DNA of 64,000 nt from Scilla litardierei (taxonomy: Eukaryota > Streptophyta > Magnoliopsida > Asparagales > Asparagaceae). The notes under the pieces were generated by a model. That model was not told the DNA's origin. It did no database searches and saw only the letters and a program-made list of their open reading frames with translations. Positions 55,629 through 64,000 of this stretch are shown here, in pieces. The DNA lies in the NCBI GenBank assembly GCA_030789695.1, contig CM061142.1:146539637-146603636 (forward strand), read 5' to 3'. The position numbers were made by a program, and so were the translations under genes. How positions within the stretch are numbered: the first letter of the stretch is position 1; every line of letters begins with the position of its first letter.

Positions 55629-55974
55629 AGACTGTTGGCGTTGCTTTTGCTTTAGGTTGCTGTTAGATGTCGGTGCTTGCACCATTACTTTGTTGTTGTA
55701 CTTTGTACTTTTGTTGGCCATGCTCGGCCTCTTTTAGACTTTTTCTTTTAGCCTGGTGGCTTTTCTGCGATGTTGGAATTTATATTTATGGATATTCTGA
55801 GATGTTTCTTTTGTCTCTTTCGTTATTATTATCTTTGTTTCGTTTCGCATTACAAGGACCTGCAGTTTAAATTTGATTGACGCTTATCGGACTTGCAGCT
55901 TTGTAGCTTCAAGTCTGAGCGGACCTTCTCACGCTTCGCCTCCACGTTTTTGGGAAGCTGGGCGTGACAAGATG

Positions 55975-56796
55975 GGTTAGCCCTGTGCATGTCGTTCCTT
56001 AAAAGGGGGGATGACCGTCATAAAAAATGATAAGGGAGAGCCTATATCCACACGCACCGTCACGGGATGGCGGATGTGTATTGATTACAGGAAATTGAAC
56101 AAAGCCACCCGTAAAGATCATTACACATTGCCCTTTATTGACCAAATGCAAAAGCGCCTTGCTAAACACAAATTCTTTTGCTATTTGGATGGGTATTCGG
56201 GATTCTTTCAGATTCCTTTACTTGAAAATGACCAAGAAAAGACTACTTTCACGTGTCCTTATGGCACGTATACTTACCGTAGAATGCCCTTCGGACTTTG
56301 TAATGCCCCCGCCACCTTTCAAAGGTGCATGACATCCATCTTTTCTGATTATATTGAAAACATTATGGAAGTCTTCATGGACGATTTTTCTGTCTATGGT
56401 AGCGAGTTTGACTCGTGTTTGGCCAATCTTACTAAAGTTCTTAAAAGATGCCAACAAAATAATCTTACTCTTAACTGGGAGAAATGCCATTTTATGGTCA
56501 CTGAGGGGATAGTTCTTGGGTATCTTGTTTCATCTAGGGGAATTGAGGTTGATAAGGCGAAAATTGAGGTAATCGAAAAAATTTCTCCTCCTATTAATGT
56601 CAAGGGCATTAGGAGATTTCTTGGTCATGCGGGATTTTACCGCCGCTTTATCAAAGATTTTGCCCTAATTACCCGTCCTCTTACAGCCTTACTAGCTAAA
56701 GATGCTCCATTTGTCTTTTCAGGAGAATGTTTTCAAGTCTTTAATACAGTGAAGGAAGCCCTCATTTCCGCGTCCATCATACAACCGCCAGACTAG
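55975..56796 (+). pseudogene. pol: Athila reverse transcriptase, main part
   Basis: Continues RT after the solo LTR, with a one-base deletion near 56,000. Shows WRMCIDYRKLN, LDGYSGFFQIPL, FTCPYGTYTYRRMPFGLCNA, the catalytic FMDD (a YxDD variant) at about 56,374-56,385, HFMVTEGIVLGY and the RFLGHAGFYRRFIKDF connection. The frame ends in TAG at 56,794-56,796, in place of a codon normally for Trp. Close to intact otherwise, so the element is not very old. Cannot make an active enzyme because of the stop and the split. Confidence 0.9.
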
Positions 56797-57180
56797 AGTC
56801 TTCCCTTTGAGCTCATGTGCGATGCAAGTGACCAAGCAATTGGAGCAGTGCTAGGACAAAGGAAGGACAAAAATCTCCATGCAATATTTTACGCAAGCAA
56901 AACTCTAGACGAGGCACATAAGAATTACACCACCACTGAAAAGGAGCTCCTGGCAGTCGTTTATTCCATAGAGAAGTTTCGCTCATACCTCCTTGGATCC
57001 AAAGTGATTGTGCACACCAATCATGCGGCATTGAAATATCTATTGAGCAAAAAGGAAGCCAAGCCGAGATTGATAAGATGGATACTACTACTCCAAGAAT
57101 TTGACTTGGAAATCAGATACAAGAAAGGCACGGACAACGTTGTAGCGGATCACTTGTCTAGGCTTGTTCGTGACGAAAGG
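56797..57180 (+). pseudogene. pol: Athila RNase H, catalytic Asp changed
   Basis: Degrades the RNA strand of the RNA-DNA hybrid. Motifs: [17 protein letters not shown] (first Asp), [16 protein letters not shown] (Glu), [11 protein letters not shown], where the third acidic residue (normally TDH) is Asn (codon AAT), and [10 protein letters not shown]. Same frame as RT but after the TAG. Loss of this metal-binding Asp would be expected to abolish activity. Confidence 0.85.
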
Positions 57181-58565
57181 GAAGATAGCCTACCGATTGA
57201 TGACACTTTTGCTGACGAGAGGCTACTCGCCATAAGATCCGGAGAAGTGCCTTGGTATGCGGATTATGTGAACTATTTGGCTTGCGGGATAAAACCGTGT
57301 GGGATGGCAACACAACAAAAAAGGCGGTTCATGCATGAAGTCCGCAACTATTTCTGGGAAGACCCGTATCTCTTCAAGATATGCAAGGATGGTATTATAC
57401 GGAGGTGTGTTTCAAAGGAAGGGGCCAAATCTATCATTTCACATTGCCATGATATGCCTTACGGGGACATCACGCCGCTTCAAAAACTACCGCAAAGATC
57501 TTGCAGTGTGGGTTCTTTTGGCCGACCATGTTCAAAGATACGCATGACTTCGTCAAGTATTGCGATAGATGCCAAAGGACAGGAAATATATCCAAACGGA
57601 ATGAAATGCCAATGAAACCCATTTTGGAAATTGAACTATTTGATTGTTAGGGAGTGGATTTTATGGGACCTTTTCCGTCAAGCAAAGGAAACAAGTATAT
57701 CCTATTGGCCGTGGACTACGTCTCAAAATGGGTAGAGGCTATCACAACCCCAACCAATGATGCTAGGGTGGTATCTAAATTCTTCAAGAAAAATATATTC
57801 CCGCGCTTTAGGGTGCCATAACCGTTGATAAGCGATAGGGGAAGACACTTCATAGAAAGCAAGTTTGAAGCCATGTTAAAGAAGTATGGGGTGAATCATA
57901 GAATCGGTATGGCATACTATCATCAGACGAGTAGATAAGTGGAAGTGTCAAACCAGGAAATTAAACAAATTCTAGAAAAGACCGCCGATAGATCTAGGAA
58001 GGATTGATCCATGAAATTGAATGATGCACTATGGGCATATCGCACGGCCTTTCGTACTCCCATTGGGACCACTCCATACCGGCTTGTTTATGGGAAAGCT
58101 TGCCATTTGCCGGTAGAGTTGGAACATCGTGCATATTGGGCAAAACAGACCTTGAATTATGACTACAAGAGCACGACATTGCACCGACTTCTAGATATCA
58201 ATGAGCTTGACGAGATTAGGTGGGATGCTTACGAGAGCTCTAGGATTTACAAGGAAAGAACGAGAATTCTCTATGACGCACGCATCACCGTTATAGACAT
58301 CAAGGTCGGAGACAAGGTCCTATTATTCAATTCTAGGCTCCGACTCTTTCCCAGAAAGCTAAGGTCACGATGGTCAGGACCTTTTACCATTCGGCACATA
58401 CAACCGGGAGGAGCCTTCGAGCTAGAAGGAAAAGACGGTGTCACTTTTAAGGTGAATGGACAAAAGCTTAAGAATTATTCAGAGGGAGTCCCCACCGGGG
58501 AGTTAAATAGCATATACCTAATTAAGGAGTGGTCCCAGATCTTTCATACCTCCTCGACGAGGTGA
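57181..58565 (+). pseudogene. pol: Athila integrase, several stops
   Basis: Inserts element DNA in the nucleus. The HHCC zinc region is split by a one-base deletion near 57,463 (SHCHDMPYG, then [20 protein letters not shown]). Core: [12 protein letters not shown] (Asp), LISDRGRHF (Asp), VEVSNQEIKQIL (Glu). The C-terminal [20 protein letters not shown] and [20 protein letters not shown] are readable to 58,565. Stops: TAG 57,648, TAA 57,819, TAA 57,936, TGA 58,005. At least two fit TGG-to-stop changes, as expected from C-to-T decay of methylated DNA. Confidence 0.88.
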
Positions 58566-58723
58566 TTGACGACGTCATGCCATTTGCCATCGAAGCCAAG
58601 CCCGATGACGGCCTCGAAGAGGGCCAATCTTCTAAAGATGGCGAGATGATGGGAGACCTGCTGGACTCTTTTACGGATGAGGAGAAAGATGACGCTGATG
58701 TCGTCAAGATTAGAGAGCTATGA
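58529..58723 (+). CDS. Small acidic ORF after integrase
   Basis: 64 codons, overlapping the end of integrase in another frame: [14 protein letters not shown] and then Asp/Glu-rich sequence to VKIREL-stop. It may be the natural C-terminal extension of Athila Pol after a frame change, or unrelated. A Lys-rich frame follows (58,720-58,950). I do not recognise either. Confidence 0.3.
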   Translation: MVPDLSYLLDEVIDDVMPFAIEAKPDDGLEEGQSSKDGEMMGDLLDSFTDEEKDDADVVKIREL

Positions 58724-58950
58724 AGCTCTCTACAGCGAGGAACAGGAAGAAAGAACCACCGGACAAGAAATTATCGCCGCCGGCAAGGAAAAAGGACGTT
58801 AAAATCTCAAGCTTAGGGGACTCATCCCCCACTACTACCCATGATGGAGGGGATCCAAGGAACGCCTATGAACATCAACAACTAAATCCAAGTGGCCTTC
58901 CCGGCAAGTTTGACGCGCGCATCTCGCATGCGCCGAACATCGAGCATTAA

Positions 58951-60101
58951 ACGCGTATCTTAAGGGGTCGAGCTCAAGACCTTAAATGAGCGCTTGTCGG
59001 AAGGCAACCCGACGGTTATATCTTATTTTTAGTTGAATTTTTCCTTTTATTTTTTGTTTTAGATCTTTGTTAGTGTTTAGAGTCAAGAGCCGAAGAAAAT
59101 CCTAACAACGGGCTATATTTTTTATTGCAGGAGATGTAGAACAAGGAACCATTTGAACAGAGGATGACCAAGGCAAAGGAGAGCGCTTCGGGAATGCGAT
59201 CAGGCTTCAGAAGAAGGAAGAAACTAACGGGGAGAAGAAAATCAGAAAGTAGAGCAAAAACAGAGAGTTGGAGCTGAAATTAGCAGCCCACTCGGCCGAG
59301 TGACATTGTCAGTCAGCCAAGTGAAGACCCTACTCGGTAGAGTAGGGTACTGATCAGGGAAGATTCTGAAAACCACTCTCTGTAATTTATATGCCACTCG
59401 ACCGAGTAACTTTGTCACTCACCCGAGTGAATCAGACGCCTCCAACACTTAAAAAGCTCTGAGTGGCCTTACCACTCGGCGAGTGACCTTTGTCTACTCG
59501 CCCGAGTGGTAAGTGATACTCGCCCATGTCGCTACTTTTGCGGAAAAATTTTCGAACATTTTTTAAAATGTGCCACTCGGCTGAGCGACTTACCCTAAAC
59601 ATTCGAAACTTCGCGACACAATTCCCAAAATTCCCAAAAAATTCCCAAATTTTCGTTTCACAGCCCGAGCTTCTCCCCCATCGCCCCAACCGCATCTCCC
59701 TTTTCCCTAGCCACACAGCCCCCGTGCCCAAGGTGCGACCCCACGCCGCTGTCCCCGCCCTCCAGTCGCCGTCGGCGCCGCCCAATCCGTCGCCGCGCAT
59801 CCACAGTTTCGTCCAAATTCTTCCCCTTTTCTCCAATTCTCCATTTCGTAAGCCCACTCCACCCCAAATCCAAATTAATCCCTATATATTTCTATTACTC
59901 TTGATCTTACCCCATATTTATTGATATCCATTGCTAATTTGTTAATTTGTGTTTCAAGCTAGCTTGGGGGAGATTCAGGGGCAGATTTGGAGCTTCTCGG
60001 AGGAGGCGATTCTTCGCACGCATCGATCGCTTGCACTCGCTTCATGTTTGGGTACACTCGCTCCTTTTATACAACACTTTGCATTTGGGTAGGCACGTTT
60101 C
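58951..60101 (+). mobile_element. Spacer between pol and the ORF-1/env-like region
   Basis: Starts with a T-rich stretch ending TTTTTATTGCAG|GAG near 59,130, a possible splice acceptor for a subgenomic message. CACTCGGCCGAGTG words follow, then a C-rich block (59,680-59,830) and the purine motif AGCTTGGGGGAGA at 59,961. The ORFs on either strand in the C-rich block are not supported. Confidence 0.5.
59288..59586. repeat. Second CACTCGGCCGAGTG array, internal
   Basis: Eight or nine copies, including CACTCGGCCGAGTGA, CACTCGACCGAGTAA, CACTCACCCGAGTGAA, CACTCGGCGAGTGA and ACTCGCCCGAGTGG. Same word as in this element's LTR, but in the interior after pol, with otherwise different flanks. Confidence 0.8.
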
Positions 60102-61986
60102 ATGGCTTACATGCCACCACGCACTAGGTCGCGCACGTGGGCGCCCGCTTTCAAGCGGAAGAGGACCAGCGATCCTGGCCCCTCTTCCGCTAGGGTGGAC
60201 TCCCTGCCACCTAGCCTACCACCACCCATACTTTTGCCTCCTACCGCACCCATTCCACCACCACCAGTACAGGCCGTCCCCGCTTTCGACACGATGGGGA
60301 TTACATTCAGAGATGACGCACACCGCGCCAGATTTGAGCGTATCTCTCATCGTTTGATCGTCCCCTCTAGGTTCGTGCATATTGCAGATTTTGAGCGCCT
60401 AGGGGTGTTTGAGGGCCTGCTCTAGCTGTATGACAACGTGGGGTGGCGTGACTTTTTTCTGTGTCGGCAGACACCTACATCCGGCCGACACTAAAGGTCC
60501 TTAGTTCCATTAGTAGGACCCCTAGGGGTTGCTCGTTTTGCTTGATGGATCGCGAGTGCGAGATCACTCTCGACATGCTTCGAGCCTACTTTCAGTGGCC
60601 CCCAGACCCGGATCCAGACCGAGCCTATAGTCCCATGCACATCCCATGCCGTCATTCGATGCCCACACCTTCTGGACACTTATCACGGGTTCACCACTTG
60701 CCTTTGACCTTAGCCGAGCCAAGGCCTCCGCTATCCTCCACCCATGCCTTCGCATTGCACATCGCCTTATGGAGACCACTTTCTTAGCGAGGTATGAGCC
60801 AGGGACAATGTCGACGCTAGGACGCCTATCTATTGCGGCGGTCTGATTACCCTTCTGGCTCCCATGTGCAGAGTAGACCTACCAGCTGGTTTGCTACGAC
60901 CCCCGGGCACCCCTTCCCTTTCTGTTGACGTTATGGCCCGTATGATGATGCTACGTCCTCTTGGTCAGCACCACTGGGTATGGCTGCATGGTCCATTTGG
61001 CGTAGATTACATGGTTCTTCCGAGCCCCGCTCGGACACATATTGGACCCGCAGGAGGGGTTTGGATTCCAGCGATGGACGTCCTCATCCCAGCTGCGTAC
61101 GTGCTAGAGCCTGAGGGCGCTCAGCAGGAGCCCCTCCTTCCACCTCTGGACCCGGAGATTCCTCAGACTGCACCTAATTTGTCTGCACCTCTCGACACCT
61201 CTGTTCACACTTCTGTCAGTGTCGGGAGCACATTTGCTGAGTCCATTACCACCACCACCACCACCACTGTGCCGCTATCCATTGATCCCATTTATTTTGT
61301 GAGTCTCGAGAGCACCCCCACCATCATTCTTGAGAGAGGCGAGCCTTCTTTCGTTGCCGCAGCCGAGAAAGCTGTCCATTCTATATTTCTCGACCCCTGG
61401 GGAGTCATTTTTTGCACACTTCACGACCCCCCCCAGACGTTGACAGTACTGTCTCCACTGCCGCTATCTTTTCGGAGAGTGTCGTGATGTCTGTCCCTAT
61501 TTCTGTGTCAGCGACCTCTCCTCCCTTCTCGCCCTCTGTCACCATTGCTGCTTCTGCCGCCGCTCATATCTCTGAGAGCTTTCATTCGTCTCGGCCTCCC
61601 ACAGTGGCTGATCGTCTTTTTGTGAGCACAGCCCCATAGCTCCACCCGGTAGTTGCACAAGTTGTCTACAGTAGCCGTGCGAGGCAGCCCCGTTTCCCAC
61701 CTGTTCGACCCTCTGCTCCACCTCCCCCCGACACCCTAGTTCAGCACATGCATGCTTAAGAGGGGCCTGTTAGTGGGCTCAGAGGAGATTTCTGGGCTCT
61801 CTCCGCTACTGTTAGTGCTGTACAGTCTCGCGTTGCCTTACTTCTTTGTATTCATGCTAGCCTGAACCAGATTCTTGCTCGACTGTCACAGCCTCCACCT
61901 GCCGCTCCGCGTCCCACTACCCAGCAGCCACCTCCACCTCCACCTCCACCACAGGACGGTGCTGGTGCTCCACCACCTACCTAGGC
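60102..61986 (+). pseudogene. Athila ORF-1/env-like protein, broken frames
   Basis: The reading begins MAYMPPRTRSRTW with a Pro-rich N-terminus. Then ISHRLIVPSRFVHIADFERL, a TAG (60,423-60,425) and a frame change near 60,455 lead to TYIRPTLKVLSSIS and ITLDMLRAYFQWPP. Another change near 60,640 gives FWTLITG and LSRAKASAILHPCLRIAHRL. A fourth segment from 60,850 gives GGLITLLAP, VWLHGPFGVDYMVLP and a long Pro/Ser/Thr-rich tail to PPPPPPPPQDGAG near 61,970. It resembles the Athila ORF-1 family. No clear signal peptide or membrane anchor survives. The 25,035-26,110 fragment is a relative. Confidence 0.7.
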
Positions 61987-62695
61987 ATAGACTGGATGCC
62001 TTCCATAAATTTGCTGCTGCTATGATTGATGCTATCATTTTGTCTGCTGATTTTGCACCCCCCTCCACACACATTTTGGCCACTTTTTGTTTGTTTCTGT
62101 CTATATCGTCTTGGGGGAGAGGAGGTATTTTTGGGCCAGTTACATTACACCATCTTGATCTCTGCATGCATCACTCGCATCTCTGCATACATCATTTGCA
62201 TATCCATCTCATTTTCTTTTACTTTCATACTTTATCATACATGCATCCTCACCCACCCCACCCTTACCATATCTCTCGGTGTGTCATACTTTGCACATTG
62301 ATGACACTGTGCTGTTTAGCTTGTGGAAGTGAGCGTCTCACGCACTTTGCATTTTCTTCATTTTTATTTTTATTTTTCCACCTTTCTTTATAATACACTT
62401 ATTTTCCCCACTTTTTCATTTTTTCTCATGCATCACGTTTTCTTACTTCTTATGTGTGCTGCATATGTACAGCAGTTCTTATTTTTTCCTTTATCTTTAT
62501 TTCTTTTATCCTTTTGTCTAGAGATGAATTTTCTGTGATGATAATGACGTGGAATTTTCTTACCTATATATGCATATTATCTTGCCATGCCATCATTTTT
62601 ATTTCAGATATCATATGTTATACTTTGCCGAGCATTCGAAATAGTAACCTGCACCTTTATTATATGAATGTGAATGAAATTCTACTATTAGCTGA
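61987..62695 (+). mobile_element. 3' interior of the plus-strand Athila element
   Basis: Non-coding and T-rich, with the purine tract CTTGGGGGAGAGGAGG at 62,110-62,125. The expected 3' LTR is not reached: a gypsy LTR begins at 62,696 inside this region, after GCTGA. Confidence 0.6.
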
Positions 62696-63035
62696 TGTCA
62701 CGCCCCGCTTCCCAAAAATATGGAGACGAGTCGTGAGAAGGTCCGCTCCGACTTGAAGCTACAAAGCTACAAGTCCGATAAGCGTCAAATTACTTTAAAT
62801 GGCAGTTCCTTGCAACGCGAAACGAAACAAAGATAATAATAAAGAAATGAGACAAAAGAGAAATCTCAGAATATCCATAATAATAAATTCCAACATCGCA
62901 GAAAAGCCACCAGGCTAAAAGAAAAAGAGTCTAAGGCCCAAACATGGCCGCCAAAAGTACAACGTACAAAACAAAGGTGCCACGCACCGACGACTAACAG
63001 AAATCCTAAAACAAAAGGAGAACTCAGCGTGGTCA

Positions 63036-63148
63036 CTAAGAATGGTCACCGGTGTCCGCAAAACTCCTCCTGGACAGACTTGGGCACAGGCTCAGCATCA
63101 TCAAAACATCACGTACTCTGCAACGGTCTCTGGCTCAGGGTCTAACAT
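63036..63148 (-). pseudogene. Acidic LTR micro-ORF, frameshifted copy
   Basis: Starts MLDPEPETVAEYVMF then stops. The matching end ADTGDHS-stop is present in another frame at the same spacing (stop 340 bases from the LTR 3' end). Two small indels explain it. Confidence 0.4.
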
Positions 63149-63824
63149 GTGACACCCAAAAGAGCAAGGGGCACATGTCAGCAAGTCTACAAGAGACTTG
63201 TGCAAGGAAACTGAAAGTGGAAGTAAAACAACCTAGCAGTTCTAGCATGATATAATGACATGGCAGTTAAAGTATGAGTGCAACAGGTAAAGTAGAGTAC
63301 GAGCATGTCATTTAAATCATGGCATGGATATCAAGTTTTACAAGAAACATTCACAAGGACAAGTACAAGTCTAGTAAGCACGTCGTGCATAGAGATTACG
63401 CCTTTTGGCTACAGTGGCTGCGTGGCCAACTCCTAGCTCAAGTGATCGCTTATCCCTACCCCTCCACGTGTATCGAGCCAGGGCCTTACCCCCGAACGCG
63501 TATGCTCGCTTCTGGATCACGAGCCAGGAAGTGTATTTCAATATGGCATAGGGGTGCACCTAGCCTCAACAAGGAAATCGGGCATTGGTTTTTGACCAAC
63601 ACATGAGGCCCGCTTCTGGATCACGAGTCCAGGAAGTATTGTTCATGATGACGTAGGGGTGCACCTAGCCGGACAAGGAAGTACAAGTAGTGTAGCGTGT
63701 GCTACGAATGCAACAATCAACTTGGATGACATGTAGAATGCAATGCATGGCAGTTAAAAGTGTGTACAGATAAGGAATTTAAACGTGACAGATATCAATG
63801 CATGCATGACATGGCAGGGTGACG

Positions 63825-63851
63825 GATCTAGCTTCGTTGTCAAGCTAGATC
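63825..63851 (-). repeat. Conserved LTR hairpin
   Basis: 10-bp arms GATCTAGCTT/AAGCTAGATC around CGTTGTC, identical to the copy at 45,853. Confidence 0.65.
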
Positions 63852-64000
63852 CCAAAGTTGCGTCTAGACAGCTATCATTTCACTATCTAGTCTCTTTTAC
63901 GCTAAAAACAAGGAAGTGGCCTAAAAAATGGCCCTACACAAGAGTTGGCAAGTTTCACTTGCCTGAAGATGGACGTGCTGATAGTCACAAGATCAAGGAG

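Larger units (their letters stand above)
53130..55969 (+). mobile_element. Gypsy solo LTR (2,840 bp) inside reverse transcriptase
   Basis: Runs from TGTAACGACCAC to GGGCGTGACA. AGATG at 53,125-53,129 and 55,970-55,974 is an exact 5-bp duplication. No interior. It contains an inverted repeat with 12-bp arms (ACGTTGCGACGA, 53,790-53,814), a CpG-rich block to about 54,560 with repeated CCCGCAGCGACCGA, two conserved hairpins and the acidic micro-ORF. The overlapping ORFs of 180-240 codons in the CpG block are not supported as genes. Confidence 0.93.
62696..64000 (-). mobile_element. Gypsy LTR, 3' part, runs off the window
   Basis: The plus strand starts TGTCACGCCCCGCTTCCC, the complement of the family 3' terminus. 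Close to the solo LTR at 53,130-55,969 read in the opposite direction over its 3' half. Its 5' half and any interior are beyond 64,000. It contains the hairpin at 63,825-63,851 and the decayed micro-ORF. Confidence 0.85.

Noticed and set aside
59432..59924. ORFs of 132 and 141 codons on opposite strands
   Set aside because: C-rich block and palindromic words of the Athila spacer; no motif.
62454..62756. 100-codon ORF
   Set aside because: Runs across the junction between Athila interior and the gypsy LTR.

Overview
This is plant nuclear DNA from a transposon-dense, probably pericentromeric part of a large flowering-plant genome. The evidence is nested Ty3/gypsy and Ty1/copia LTR retrotransposons with plant-type primer sites, Athila-type pol and ORF-1/envelope-like remnants, a hAT-like element, and scraps of plant genes (a NAC transcription factor exon, 3-ketodihydrosphingosine reductase exon pieces). 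I cannot name the species. No intact host gene is visible, and every retroelement coding region is broken by stops, frameshifts, deletions or insertions.

Left part (1-20,695) is a four-deep nest, and every outer left end lies outside the window. A minus-strand copia element (5' LTR 18,682 to about 20,695, PBS, leader, gag, protease, start of integrase) was split at 15,103 by a plus-strand copia element, of which only the 3' end and 3' LTR (12,874-15,103) are present. That element was split at 12,651 by a minus-strand, non-autonomous Athila-like element (5' LTR 10,852-12,651, PBS, a CCHC/acidic ORF, PPT, partial 3' LTR 5,883-7,444). The partial 3' LTR was itself split by a minus-strand gypsy element (LTR 3,490-5,882, PBS, gag zinc knuckles, low-complexity interior).

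Middle (20,695-48,822): intergenic sequence; an old gypsy LTR piece; an Athila ORF fragment; then a non-coding gypsy derivative with two 3.0-kb LTRs (26,494-29,496 and 32,861-35,935) around an interior that is almost free of C on the plus strand. The second LTR carries a 117-bp insert containing a recognisable group II intron domain V, probably organellar DNA. From 36.5 to 39.2 kb are duplicated gene fragments with a hAT-like element between them. Two solo LTRs with target duplications follow (40,567-43,188 and 44,845-47,916), with a NAC exon fragment between them.

Right part (47,922-64,000) is a second nest. A gypsy 3' end and LTR start (48,350-48,822) are cut by a minus-strand copia LTR (48,823-50,336). 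That is cut by a plus-strand Athila element (LTR 50,337-52,074, PBS, defective RT-RNase H-integrase, ORF-1/env-like region to about 61,990). Inside it are a 2,840-bp solo LTR that splits reverse transcriptase (53,130-55,969) and a further gypsy LTR from 62,696 to the window end.

The most interesting signals are structural and lie inside LTRs. (1) A 33-36-codon acidic micro-ORF sits at a nearly fixed distance from the 3' end of the related gypsy LTRs. (2) A short hairpin in those LTRs shows paired base changes. (3) Several unrelated LTRs each carry an array of their own palindromic word (CCGATCGG, CACTCGGCCGAGTG, CACGGCCGTG, TAGTCGGTC). (4) The group II domain V insert.
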